Position numbers and translations under genes: made by a program. A stretch of 64,000 nt of DNA. Source: CAYYFX01 sp046330135 (GTDB lineage: Bacteria > ARS69). The stretch spans positions 186,001 to 250,000 of the forward strand of contig JAXLTI010000003.1 of NCBI GenBank assembly GCA_046330135.1, given 5' to 3'. Below the pieces are notes generated by a model. That model was not told the origin of the DNA. It worked only from the letters and a program-made list of their open reading frames with translations, and searched no databases. Positions 32,918-42,153 of this stretch are shown in pieces (the stretch's first letter is position 1; each line of letters begins with the position of its first letter).

Positions 32918-34147
32918 TCAGAACAATTCGCCCACCCACCGCCGCATCGTGCCCGTCACGCGGCTGAACAGGTGACGCCCGTTGAAGCCGGCCGTTCCTC
33001 CGCGCGCGTGACGCTGCGCGTACGTCAGCAGCCCGACCGCCGTGGCCGACTCCGGAGACTGAACTTCCTCGTCGAATCCCAGCGTGCCCGTGGGCACGCC
33101 CTGCTTCGCCGGCAGGTTGAAGAGATGCTCCGCGAGGCCCAGCGTGCCGCGCAGCAGCGCGCCACCGCCGGTCAGCACGAGCCCGGCCGCGAGCAGATCC
33201 CAGTAGTCCGTCTTCTTCACCTCGCGGTAGGACAGCGCGAGGATCTCCTCCATGCGGGGTCGCACGATCGAGTTCAGGATCTCCCGGCTCACCGATCGCT
33301 CCGGGCGGCCGTTCACGCCCGGCACGAGGAGCACCTCGTCCCCCTCCTCGCCCGGCAGGAGCGACGCGTGCACCCGCTTGATCCCCTCCGCCGACGCGAG
33401 CGGCGTCCGCAGGCCGATGGCGATGTCGTTCGTGACGTTCGAGCCGCCGACGCCCAGGACCGCGGTGTGCTTGAGCCCGCCGTCCGCGAAGACCGCGACG
33501 TCCGTGGTGCCGCCGCCGATGTCCACGAGGACCGCGCCCAGCTCCATCTCGTCCTGCGTCAGCACGGCGTCCGCCGCCGCGACGGAGCTGAGGACGACGT
33601 CGTCCACGTCGAGGCCGGCGCGGCGAACGCACTTCAGGAGGTTCTGGATCGGGGTGCTCGCCCCGGTGATGACGTGCACCTCGGTCTCGAGCCGCACGCC
33701 CACCATGCCGACCGGGTCGTGGATCCCGCCCTGATCGTCCACGGTGAATTCCTGGGGCAGCACGTGGACGATCTCGCGGTCTCCGGGGAGCGCGATGGCG
33801 CGGGCCGCCTCGATGACGCGGTCCACGTCGGCGCGCGTGATCTCCCCGTCCGGGTTGCGGACGGCGATGACGCCGCGGCTGTTGATGCTCTTGACGTGGT
33901 CCCCCGCGATGGCAACGGTCACCGAGCCGATCTCGACCTCGGCCGCTCGTGACGCCGCCTCGATCGCCTCCTCGATGGACTGGATCGTCCGCTCGAGGTT
34001 GACTACGACGCCCTTCTTGATGCCGCGAGTCTCCGAGCGCCCGAGCCCGAGGATCTGGAGAGTCCCGTCCTCGAGCGGCTCCGCGACGATCGCCGTCGTC
34101 CGGGTGGTGCCGAGATCGAGACCCGCGAGGATGTCGCTGGATGCCAT
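32918..34147 (-). CDS. ftsA: Cell division protein FtsA
   Basis: 409 residues from the ATG at 34147 (MASSDILAGLDLGTTR); an in-frame ATG at 34165 would add six residues. Actin-like ATPase that tethers FtsZ to the membrane. Phosphate loop LDLGTTRTTAIV, second loop VDIGGGTTDVAVF, and an adenosine motif VLTGGGALLRG; the C-terminal MRRWVGELF forms the amphipathic membrane-targeting helix. It follows ftsQ after a few bases. Confidence 0.95.
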   Translation of the reverse strand: MASSDILAGLDLGTTRTTAIVAEPLEDGTLQILGLGRSETRGIKKGVVVNLERTIQSIEEAIEAASRAAEVEIGSVTVAIAGDHVKSINSRGVIAVRNPDGEITRADVDRVIEAARAIALPGDREIVHVLPQEFTVDDQGGIHDPVGMVGVRLETEVHVITGASTPIQNLLKCVRRAGLDVDDVVLSSVAAADAVLTQDEMELGAVLVDIGGGTTDVAVFADGGLKHTAVLGVGGSNVTNDIAIGLRTPLASAEGIKRVHASLLPGEEGDEVLLVPGVNGRPERSVSREILNSIVRPRMEEILALSYREVKKTDYWDLLAAGLVLTGGGALLRGTLGLAEHLFNLPAKQGVPTGTLGFDEEVQSPESATAVGLLTYAQRHARGGTAGFNGRHLFSRVTGTMRRWVGELF

Positions 34148-34151
34148 GCTG

Positions 34152-35057
34152 CTACCCCGTCCCATGCGGGCGTGTCGTGTTGGCCCGCCACACCGCCGTG
34201 TCGCCGGAGACGAGCCGCAGCGTACCGCGAGAGCCCCCCTCCGCGTCCAGCGTTTCGAGAAACGCGAGCACGTTCCGCATGGCCACGGGCACCGGCACCA
34301 GCTCGTCCACCGTCACCGTGAAGCCCCGGTCCGGGAGCACGAGGCAGTCTCCCGTCCCCCCGGCGACGTCGAGGTCCACGGGCTCGTGCCCGGCGATGCC
34401 GGCCTTGCGGAGCGCGGCCACATAGTCGAGGCTGCGCGCGAGGGCCTCCGGATCGGTCTTCTCGCGACCGTCGTGGCCTCGCACCATGGGCAGCGCCGCG
34501 TCCCCCTCGGGGACGATCCGGAGGTCGTCGCACAGCCCGTAGGTCCGCCCCGCCACCTCGACGCGTGCCACGGGCTGGCACTCCTCCACGGTGATGCGCA
34601 CGCGGCCCGGCCACGGGCGGCGGACCCGCGCCCGCTCGATCCACGGATGCGCCTCCAGCCGCTCCTCCGCCGCGCGCCGGTCGAAGAGGAACCAGGGCAT
34701 GCCGGGCTCGATCGCGGCGAGGCTCCGGATCTCGTCCTCGCCCACGTGGGCCGAGGCTTGGACCACCACCGTCCGGATGCGGAAGACCTTGTTCGCGGCG
34801 AGGTGGCGGGCGCCGATCGCGAGCGGGATGCACAAGAGCGCGCCGAGGGCGGCCAGCGCCACGGTCCGTCGCATGCGGCGGCGGCCCTCGTCCGGCACCG
34901 ACGGGGAGGCCTCCGGCGCGCGGGGCGAGGGCTCCGGCGCGCGGCGCGCCCGCGCTGCGCGGGCGGCCCTGGCGGAGGCCGACCGGACGGCCATGGGACG
35001 CCGCGAGCCGATGCGGCCGATCGCGCGCCGGCGAAGGGGCAAGCCGAGGCGGATCAC
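34152..35057 (-). CDS. ftsQ: Cell division protein FtsQ (POTRA)
   Basis: 301 residues. Arg/Ala-rich cytoplasmic N-terminus, one membrane helix (TVALAALGALLCIPLAIGA), then the POTRA domain (FRIRTVVVQASAHVGEDEIR, HPWIERARVRRPWPGRVRI). It is an FtsLB-binding divisome component. GTG overlaps the murB stop (GTGA). Identification rests on POTRA pattern and position between murB and ftsA. Confidence 0.92.
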   Translation of the reverse strand: MIRLGLPLRRRAIGRIGSRRPMAVRSASARAARAARARRAPEPSPRAPEASPSVPDEGRRRMRRTVALAALGALLCIPLAIGARHLAANKVFRIRTVVVQASAHVGEDEIRSLAAIEPGMPWFLFDRRAAEERLEAHPWIERARVRRPWPGRVRITVEECQPVARVEVAGRTYGLCDDLRIVPEGDAALPMVRGHDGREKTDPEALARSLDYVAALRKAGIAGHEPVDLDVAGGTGDCLVLPDRGFTVTVDELVPVPVAMRNVLAFLETLDAEGGSRGTLRLVSGDTAVWRANTTRPHGTG

Positions 35058-35974
35058 GCGGGGAACCCGAGGAGGCGAACCTCCAGCTCGAGGTCGAGCC
35101 CGAAGTCGACGCGGATCCTCTCGCGGATCCTCTCGACGAGGCGGAGCACGTCGGCGGCGCTGGCCCCGCCCTCGTTGATGATGAAGTTGCCGTGCACCGG
35201 CGAGATGACCGCCGCGCCCTCCCGCATCCCCTTCAGGCCGGCCTGATCGATCATCCGGCCCGCCGAGGCTCCCGGAGGGTTCTTGAAGACGCAGCCCGCC
35301 GAAGGCTCGCGCTCGGGCTGGTCGCGGCGGCGCTCCGCCTGGTAGCCGCGGATCGTCTCCTCGACCTTCGCGGGATCCTCGCGCCCGACGTCGAAGAGGG
35401 TGGACGTCACCACGAAGCCCTCCGGCAGCGGCCCGTTGCGGTACACGAACGGAATCTCCGCGCGCGCGAGCGTGCGCAGGGCGCCGTTCCGATCCACGCC
35501 CCGCACCTCCACGAGCCGGTCCGCGGTCTGCCCGCCGCGCGTGCCCGCGTTCGTGGCCACCGCCCCGCCGAGCGTGCCGGGAATGCCCGCCCCGAACTCG
35601 AGCCCGGTCCACCCCTCTTCCACGACGTGACGAAGCACGCGGCTCCACAAGCAGCCGGCGCCGATCCGGAGGCGATCCGGGGGCCGGCTCTCGAGGGCGC
35701 CGAGCGCGGACGCGATCCGGATCACCACGCCGTCGAAGCCGGCGTCGGAGACGAGGAGGTTCGAGCCGTTGCCGAGGACGAAGATCGGCACGCCGGACTC
35801 GACGAGCTTCGGAACCGCGCTCGCGAGCGCGTCCTCGCTCTCCGGCGTGACGACGATGGCCGCGGGGCCGCCGATCTTGAACGTGGTGAGCTTGCCGAGC
35901 GGAACGTCCGTGCGGACCTTCAGGCCGGCGATCTTCTCCAGCTCGCCCGCGAGCGTGGCGGTGCCCCCCATCAT
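35054..35974 (-). CDS. murB: UDP-N-acetylenolpyruvoylglucosamine reductase
   Basis: 306 residues. FAD enzyme that makes UDP-MurNAc. Motifs: KIGGPAAIVVTPESEDAL, VLGNGSNLLVSDAGFDGVVI, GIPGTLGGAVATNAGTRGG, catalytic PSAGCVFKNPPGASAGRMID and the final VHGNFIINEGGASA. Type I/II features fit diderm versions. Start ATGATG, whose internal TGA is the murC stop. Confidence 0.96.
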   Translation of the reverse strand: MMGGTATLAGELEKIAGLKVRTDVPLGKLTTFKIGGPAAIVVTPESEDALASAVPKLVESGVPIFVLGNGSNLLVSDAGFDGVVIRIASALGALESRPPDRLRIGAGCLWSRVLRHVVEEGWTGLEFGAGIPGTLGGAVATNAGTRGGQTADRLVEVRGVDRNGALRTLARAEIPFVYRNGPLPEGFVVTSTLFDVGREDPAKVEETIRGYQAERRRDQPEREPSAGCVFKNPPGASAGRMIDQAGLKGMREGAAVISPVHGNFIINEGGASAADVLRLVERIRERIRVDFGLDLELEVRLLGFPA

Positions 35975-37386
35975 CCGCGGCCCCTTCCCGCGGCCCTCAC
36001 CGGCGCGGTGGCTGGACTCGCGGCGAGACGCGCCGCGAGAAGATCACCTGCCTTCCAGACGTCGCCCGCCCCGAGAGTCAGCACCACGTCCCCCGGACGG
36101 GTCTCGGGCAGGATGAGGTCCACCGCGTCCTCCCAGCTCTCCACGCGGGTCACGTTCGCACCGGCCCTGCGCGCGGCGTCGGCGATCAGGCCGGAGTGCA
36201 CGCCCTCGATCGCGGCCTCGCCGGCCGCGTAGATCGGCGTCACGAGGACGCGATCCGCCTTCGCCAGCGCCGGACCGAAGTCCGCCGCCAGGTCCCGGGT
36301 GCGGGTGTAGCGATGCGGCTGGAAGATGGCGACGAGGCGGCGTCCCGGCTGCCACTCCCGTGCCGCGGCCAGCGTGGCCGCGATCTCCGAGGGGTGGTGG
36401 CCGTAGTCGTCCACGACCAGCACGTCGTCCACCTCCGCGCGCACTTCCATGCGGCGGGCGATCCCCGAGAACTCGCCGATCGCGGCCCGGATGGCGTCGA
36501 AGCCGACGCCGACCTCGAGGCCCACGCACACCGCAGCGAGCGCGTTCCGGACCATGTGCTCGCCGGGAACGCCGAGCGAGATCTCGCCGAGCTCCTGACC
36601 GTGGCGGGCCACCACGAAGCGCGTGCGGCCCGCGTCGCGGCGGCGCCGGACGGCGCGCACCTCCGCGTCGTCCGCGAAGCCGTACGTGATCACGCGCCGC
36701 ACGAGGTCCTTCAGGAGACCGCGCGCCCCCTCGTCGTCGACGCAGAGAATGGCCGCACCGTAGAACGGAACCCGGTTCGCGAACTCCACGAAGGTCGAGC
36801 GGAGCTTCTCCATCGTGCCGTAGTGGTCGAGGTGCTCGCGGTCCAGGTTCGTGACGACGGCGATCGTGGGGTTGAGGCGCAGGAAGGATCCGTCCGACTC
36901 GTCGGCCTCGGCCACGAGATAACGGCCGCGCCCGAGCCGCGCGTTCGTGTCGAGCGCGCGCAGCCGGCCGCCGACGACGATCGTGGGGTCCAGGCCGCCC
37001 TTGTCCAGCACCAGGGACGCGAGCCACGTGGTCGTGGTCTTCCCGTGCGCTCCGGCGACGGCCACGCCGAACTTCATCCGCATGAGCTCGGCCAGCATCT
37101 CGGCACGCGGGATCACGGGGATGCCCAGGTCGCGCGCGCGGAGCACCTCGGCGTTCGTGGCGGACACGGCGCTCGAGACGACGACGACCTGCGCATCGGC
37201 GAGGTTCCCGGGGGCATGCCCGATGTGGACCCGGCACCCGAGGCGCTGGAGCCGGCGCACGGTGTCCCCGTCCGCGGAGTCCGAGCCCGAGACCTGGAAG
37301 CCGAGGTTCACGAGGACTTCGGCGATGCCGCTCATGCCGGTCCCGCCGATGCCGACGAAGTGGATCTTCCTGATGTTGTGGAACAT
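35971..37386 (-). CDS. murC: UDP-N-acetylmuramate--L-alanine ligase
   Basis: 471 residues. Adds L-Ala to UDP-MurNAc. N-terminal FVGIGGTGMSGIAEVL, ATP loop AGAHGKTTTTWLA, EADESDGSFL, NLDREHLDHYG and the late VDDYGHHPSEI, all expected for MurC. ATG behind GGAGGAGGGGCGC, 15 bases after the murG stop. Confidence 0.97.
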   Translation of the reverse strand: MFHNIRKIHFVGIGGTGMSGIAEVLVNLGFQVSGSDSADGDTVRRLQRLGCRVHIGHAPGNLADAQVVVVSSAVSATNAEVLRARDLGIPVIPRAEMLAELMRMKFGVAVAGAHGKTTTTWLASLVLDKGGLDPTIVVGGRLRALDTNARLGRGRYLVAEADESDGSFLRLNPTIAVVTNLDREHLDHYGTMEKLRSTFVEFANRVPFYGAAILCVDDEGARGLLKDLVRRVITYGFADDAEVRAVRRRRDAGRTRFVVARHGQELGEISLGVPGEHMVRNALAAVCVGLEVGVGFDAIRAAIGEFSGIARRMEVRAEVDDVLVVDDYGHHPSEIAATLAAAREWQPGRRLVAIFQPHRYTRTRDLAADFGPALAKADRVLVTPIYAAGEAAIEGVHSGLIADAARRAGANVTRVESWEDAVDLILPETRPGDVVLTLGAGDVWKAGDLLAARLAASPATAPVRAAGRGRG

Positions 37387-37401
37387 GCGCCCCTCCTCCC
37401 C

Positions 37402-38526
37402 TCAGCCCACCCACCGCTCGCAGGCGGCCGCGATCCGCTCGCGCGCCCCCGCCTCGTCCACCCGTCCCACGGCCTCCTTCATGCGCGCGAGCTCGGCCGG
37501 GTCGGCGAGCAGCGTCTGCACGATCGAGGCCAGCCGTTCCCCGCTGAGCTCCCGCTGCTCCACCACGACCGCCGCGCCGGAGCTCGCGAAGCGCCGCGCG
37601 TTCTTCGTCTGGTGGTCCTCGGCCGCCCACGGGTACGGAACCAGGACGGAGGGTACTCCGGATGCGGCAAGCTCGGCGAGCGTCATCGCACCGGCGCGCG
37701 CCACCACGAGGTCGGCCGCGGCATAAGCGCCCCCCATGTCGTCGAGGAACGCGGTGAGCCGAAGCCACGACGGGGCGCCCCCGGCGGCCCGCGCGCGCGC
37801 GTCCGCGAGCCCGCGCTCCCCCGTCTGCACGACCATCCGCAAGGCCGACGCCTCTCCGAAGGCCGCCGCCGCGGCGATCGCGGCTTCGGTCAGGGCCTGA
37901 GCGCCCTGGCTCCCGCCGATCACGACCACGAGGCGCGCCTGGGCCGGGACGCCGAAGGCCTTCCGGAACGCCGCCCCGTCGCCGCGCTCCACGGAGAGGC
38001 GCACGGGATTGCCGCTGACCGTCGCGCGGCCCTTGCGCCAGAGCCGCGCGCGGCTCTCCGGGTACGCGAGGTGCACCTCGCGCGCGAAGAGCGAGCCCGC
38101 CCGCGTGGTGAAGCCGGGAATCGCGTTCTGCTCCAGCAAGAGCACCGGAATGCCGAGGAGCGCCGCCGCCACGACGAAGGGCCCCGTCACGTAGCCGCCC
38201 GTGCCCACGACGAGCCCGGGCCGCCACGACGCGAGCAGCGCGAAGGACGCGAGGGCCCCGGCCGCGAGCGCGAACGGGAACGCGAGCCAGCCGAGCGTGG
38301 GTCGCCGCGCGAAGCCGCGCACCGGGACCGTGCGCACCTCGAAGCCGGCGCGCCGGATCCACTCCGCGCTGGGCTTGCCGCGCGCGGTCGCGAAGACCAC
38401 CTCCAGGTCCGCGCGGCGCGCGCGGAGCTCCTCGGCGAGGGCGATGCCCGGATACACGTGGCCGCCGGTCCCCGACACGCAGACCAGGATCCTGCGCACC
38501 GCCCGCCCGTCCACACCCTCCGTCAC
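37402..38526 (-). CDS. murG: UDP-GlcNAc: lipid I N-acetylglucosaminyltransferase
   Basis: 374 residues from the GTG at 38526, which overlaps the ftsW stop (GTGA). Makes lipid II at the inner membrane. VSGTGGHVYPGIALAEELR is the first glycine loop, GTGGYVTGP the second, VIGGSQGAQALTE the third, and VARAGAMTLAELAASG the donor site. All are present. Confidence 0.96.
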   Translation of the reverse strand: MTEGVDGRAVRRILVCVSGTGGHVYPGIALAEELRARRADLEVVFATARGKPSAEWIRRAGFEVRTVPVRGFARRPTLGWLAFPFALAAGALASFALLASWRPGLVVGTGGYVTGPFVVAAALLGIPVLLLEQNAIPGFTTRAGSLFAREVHLAYPESRARLWRKGRATVSGNPVRLSVERGDGAAFRKAFGVPAQARLVVVIGGSQGAQALTEAAIAAAAAFGEASALRMVVQTGERGLADARARAAGGAPSWLRLTAFLDDMGGAYAAADLVVARAGAMTLAELAASGVPSVLVPYPWAAEDHQTKNARRFASSGAAVVVEQRELSGERLASIVQTLLADPAELARMKEAVGRVDEAGARERIAAACERWVG

Positions 38527-39656
38527 GCCACGACGCGACGGCGCTGCGAGCGCGACCGCGACGCGATGGAGAGCAGGAGCCCGACGCCGGCGAGGTTCGT
38601 CATCATGGCGGAGCCGCCGTAGCTCACGAAGGGCATCGGCAGCCCCGTGGTCGGGGCGAGGCCGAGCACGACCGACATGTTGAGGAACGCCTCGAGCCCG
38701 ATCATCGCCGTCAGCCCGATCGCGAGATAGCGTCCGAAGAGGTCGCGCGCGTCCCGCGCGATCACGAAGCCGCGCCACACGACGAGCGCGAACAGGACCA
38801 CCACCGCGATCGTCCCGATCAGCCCCAGCTCCTCGCCGAGGACGGCGAACACGAAGTCCGTGTGGCAATCCGGCAGGAAGAAGTCCGCCTGGCGGCTGCC
38901 GCCCGGACCGCGCCCGAAGAGGCCGCCGGAGCCGATGGCCACGAGGGACTGTCGGAGCTGGAAGCCCGCTCCCTGCGGATCGCCCGAGGGATCCATGAAC
39001 ACGGCGAGCCGCCGCATGACGTGGGGCTTCCGGACGGCGATCACCGCGATGAGGGGAACCACTCCCATCCCGGAGCCGGCGAGGTGCCCGAGGCGCGCGC
39101 CGCCCAGGAAGAGCATCGAGACCGTGATCAGCGTGAGGCACAGCACGTTGCCGAAGTTGGGCTGGAGCATGAGGAACGCGCAGAAGACGCCGAGCACCGT
39201 GATGATGGGCACGAAGCCGCGACGGTAGTCGCGGATGCGGCCCTCGCCCTGCGCGAGGATCGACGCGATGTACACGACGAGCGAGATCTTCGCCATCTCC
39301 GAGGGCTGGATCACCAGGAAGCCGAGCTTGATCCAGCGCGTGGCGCCTTTCACCGTCACCGCCAGCGGGAACCCCGGAATGAGCGTCAGCATGAGGAGGC
39401 CCGCCGCGATGCCCACGAGAGGGATCGCGAAGCGGCGGCGCAGCAGCTCGCGATAGTCGAGGCGCGCGAAGAGCACGAGGAGCGCGAGCCCCAGGAGCAC
39501 CTTCGAGAGGTGGCTCAGGAGCATGTGAGTGGCCGACCCGTAGAACTCGGCGGACAGCGAACGGCTCGACGACCACACGGTGACGCTGCCGAGCCCCAGC
39601 AGCGTCGCCACGGCGAGGACGAGGATCCGATCCCCCCGTCCTTCCGGAGCGCTCAT
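38523..39656 (-). CDS. ftsW: Peptidoglycan glycosyltransferase FtsW (SEDS)
   Basis: 377 residues, about ten membrane segments. Polymerises lipid II with FtsI at the septum. SEDS signatures are GATRWIKLGFLVIQPSEMAK, LQPNFGNVLCL, the catalytic-loop region FVFAVLGEELGLIG, and PTTGLPMPFVSYGGSAM. The start overlaps the murD stop (ATGA). Confidence 0.95.
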   Translation of the reverse strand: MSAPEGRGDRILVLAVATLLGLGSVTVWSSSRSLSAEFYGSATHMLLSHLSKVLLGLALLVLFARLDYRELLRRRFAIPLVGIAAGLLMLTLIPGFPLAVTVKGATRWIKLGFLVIQPSEMAKISLVVYIASILAQGEGRIRDYRRGFVPIITVLGVFCAFLMLQPNFGNVLCLTLITVSMLFLGGARLGHLAGSGMGVVPLIAVIAVRKPHVMRRLAVFMDPSGDPQGAGFQLRQSLVAIGSGGLFGRGPGGSRQADFFLPDCHTDFVFAVLGEELGLIGTIAVVVLFALVVWRGFVIARDARDLFGRYLAIGLTAMIGLEAFLNMSVVLGLAPTTGLPMPFVSYGGSAMMTNLAGVGLLLSIASRSRSQRRRVVA

Positions 39657-41038
39657 TCCGACCCCCTTTCGTCCGATCGACCCGCGGACAGCTCGTGCAC
39701 GAGCTCGCGGAAGCGGTTCCCCCGATGAACGTAATTCTGGAATTGATCGAAGCTGGCGCACGCCGGCGAGAGCAACACCCGCTCCCCCGAGCGCGCTTCC
39801 GAGGCCGCGACCTGCACGGCCGTGGAGAGATCCTCGCAGTGCATCATGCGCACGGCGGGGCTCCACGCCTTCTCGATGTCCGCGGCCCCCTGCCCGATGA
39901 GGAGCACCAAGCGCGCACCGCGAGCGACCTCCTCGCGGATGGGCCGGAAGTCGACGCCCTTCGTGAGCCCGCCCGCGATCAGGATCGTGGAGACGTCCGG
40001 ATCGAGCGCCTTCTCGAGCGAGCCGGGGTTCGTGCTCTTCGAATCGTTGATCCAGGTCACGCCGCCGACCACGCCCACGACCTCCATGCGGTGCGGCAGC
40101 GCCCGGAACGTCCGCGCGGCGGAGCGGATCGCTTCGCCCGGGAGCCCGATGAGCCGCGCGCAGAGCGCGGCGGCCATGAGGTTCTCTCGGTTGTGCCGGC
40201 CGGCGAGCGGCCACTCGGAGAGCGGCAGCAGCGGCTCCGCCTCCCCGTCGAGCTGGATGACGACGCGGCCGTCGCGGAGGAAGGACCCCTTCGCGGGCGG
40301 CGGGCTCTCGCGGAAAAGGAACACCTCCGCGGCGACGTTCGAGTAGCGCTCGACGACCTCGGGGTCGGCGCCGTTGAGCACGGCCGCGTCCTGCGGCCCC
40401 TGCTTCGCGAAGAGCTTCCCCTTCGCGCGAGCGTAGTCCTCGAAGTCGGGGTGCCAGTCCAGATGGTCCGACGTCAGGTTGAGGACCGCGGCCACGTGGG
40501 GGCGGAAGTCGTGGCACAGGTAGAGCTGGAAGCTCGACACCTCGAGCACGATGAGATCGGGCCGCTTGCGCGCGCAGCCGGAGAGCGGCGTCCCGACGTT
40601 GCCGGCGACCAGCGTGTCGCGGCCGGCCGCGCGCCCCATCGCGCCCACGAGCTCGGTGGTGGTCGTCTTGCCGTTCGTGCCGGTGATCGCGACGACGGGC
40701 GCGTCCGTGAACCACCAGCCGAGCTCCAGCTCGCTGCGCACGGGAATGCCGCGCGCGAGCGCCGCCGCCAGCACGGGATTGCGCGGCGGGATGCCGGGGC
40801 TCGCGATGACGAAGTCCGTGCCTTCGAGCACGGCCGGATCCTCCCGACCCAGCCAGCTCGTGCCGCCGGGAACGTCCTCCGGCGCGACGCTCAGCTTCTC
40901 GGCGCTGGCGGCGTCCACGCAACGCACCTTCGCGCCGGCCTCCACCAGCAGGGACGCGGCGGCGCGTCCGCTCCGCGCGAAGCCCAGCACGACGCAGGTG
41001 GTGCCGCCGAGGTGCGGCCCCCGTTCGTTCCGGAGCAT
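39653..41038 (-). CDS. murD: UDP-N-acetylmuramoylalanine--D-glutamate ligase
   Basis: 461 residues from the ATG at 41038; a GTG at 41062 with an upstream GAGG would add eight residues. Adds D-Glu. ATP loop AITGTNGKTTTTELV, LEVSSFQLY, NLTSDHLDWH, NDSKSTNPGSLEKAL and LLSPACASFDQF are the expected MurD motifs. Confidence 0.96.
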   Translation of the reverse strand: MLRNERGPHLGGTTCVVLGFARSGRAAASLLVEAGAKVRCVDAASAEKLSVAPEDVPGGTSWLGREDPAVLEGTDFVIASPGIPPRNPVLAAALARGIPVRSELELGWWFTDAPVVAITGTNGKTTTTELVGAMGRAAGRDTLVAGNVGTPLSGCARKRPDLIVLEVSSFQLYLCHDFRPHVAAVLNLTSDHLDWHPDFEDYARAKGKLFAKQGPQDAAVLNGADPEVVERYSNVAAEVFLFRESPPPAKGSFLRDGRVVIQLDGEAEPLLPLSEWPLAGRHNRENLMAAALCARLIGLPGEAIRSAARTFRALPHRMEVVGVVGGVTWINDSKSTNPGSLEKALDPDVSTILIAGGLTKGVDFRPIREEVARGARLVLLIGQGAADIEKAWSPAVRMMHCEDLSTAVQVAASEARSGERVLLSPACASFDQFQNYVHRGNRFRELVHELSAGRSDERGSE

Positions 41039-41070
41039 CTCCGTCGTCGCCTCCTTCGACACCCGAGACC

Positions 41071-42153
41071 TCAACGCAGCTTGAGCGTGGAGAGGGAAAG
41101 CAGGGCGAACAGCCCGGCCACGATCCAGAACCGCACGACCACCTTGTTCTCCGGCCAGCCGAGGAGCTCGAAGTGGTGGTGGATCGGCGCCATCCGGAAG
41201 ACGCGCCGGCCCGTGAGGCGGAAGGAGCCCACCTGCAGCATCACGGAGAGCGCCTCGGCGACGAAGACGCCGCCCACGATGGCGAACACCATCTCCATCT
41301 TGAGGAGCACGGCCACGATGCCGAGCGCGCCCCCGAGCGCGAGCGAGCCGGTGTCTCCCATGAAGATCTGCGCGGGATGGCTGTTGTACCAGAGGAAGCC
41401 GAGCGACGCGCCGAGGAGCGAAGCGCAGAAGATCGTCAGCTCGCCCGAGCCGGACAGGTAGGGAATCTGGAGGTACTCCGCGAACTTCGAGTGGCCGGAC
41501 ACGTACGACAGCCCCGCGAACGCGGCCGCCGCGAACACCGTCACGCCGATCGCGAGCCCGTCGAGGCCGTCGGTGAGGTTCACGGCGTTCGACGCGCCGG
41601 TGAGCACGAAGACGACGAACGGGATGTAGAGCCAGCCGAGGTCGATCAGCCGCTGCTTGAGGAACGGCACCGTCGTGGACGTGGCGGCGTCGCGCGGGAC
41701 GATGCCGAGCACCGCGATGCCCGCGGCGAGGCCCACCGCGACCTGCCCCACGATCTTCGCCCGGCCCACGAGGCCGCGGTTCTGGCCGCGGATCGTCTGC
41801 AGGTAGTCGTCGAGGAAGCCGAGCGCCCCGAGCGCGAGCATGACGCCGAGCGCCACGCCGACTTCCCGGTTGCGCGGATCCGACCAGAGCACCGTGGGGA
41901 TGGCCGTGCCGGCCAGGATGAGGAGGCCGCCCATCGTGGGCGTGCCCGTCTTCTGCTGATGGGACTGCGGTCCCTCGGTCCGGACGTGCTTCACCGCGCC
42001 CACCGCGCGCAGGCGCGCGATCATCCACGGGCCCAGGGCGATGGTGAGACCGAATGCCGTGATCGCGGCGTAGGCCGCGCGGAACGTGATGTAATGGAAG
42101 ACGCGGAACGCGGAGAAGTGCCCGTGCAGACCGTAGAGGAGCTCAGCGAGCAC
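41071..42153 (-). CDS. mraY: Phospho-MurNAc-pentapeptide translocase
   Basis: 360 residues, ten membrane helices. Makes lipid I. Motifs: KTGTPTMGGLLIL, the metal-binding LGFLDDYLQ, NAVNLTDGLDGLAIG, FMGDTGSLALGGALG and the C-terminal MAPIHHHFELLGW. The GTG start lies 11 bases inside murF. Confidence 0.97.
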   Translation of the reverse strand: MLAELLYGLHGHFSAFRVFHYITFRAAYAAITAFGLTIALGPWMIARLRAVGAVKHVRTEGPQSHQQKTGTPTMGGLLILAGTAIPTVLWSDPRNREVGVALGVMLALGALGFLDDYLQTIRGQNRGLVGRAKIVGQVAVGLAAGIAVLGIVPRDAATSTTVPFLKQRLIDLGWLYIPFVVFVLTGASNAVNLTDGLDGLAIGVTVFAAAAFAGLSYVSGHSKFAEYLQIPYLSGSGELTIFCASLLGASLGFLWYNSHPAQIFMGDTGSLALGGALGIVAVLLKMEMVFAIVGGVFVAEALSVMLQVGSFRLTGRRVFRMAPIHHHFELLGWPENKVVVRFWIVAGLFALLSLSTLKLR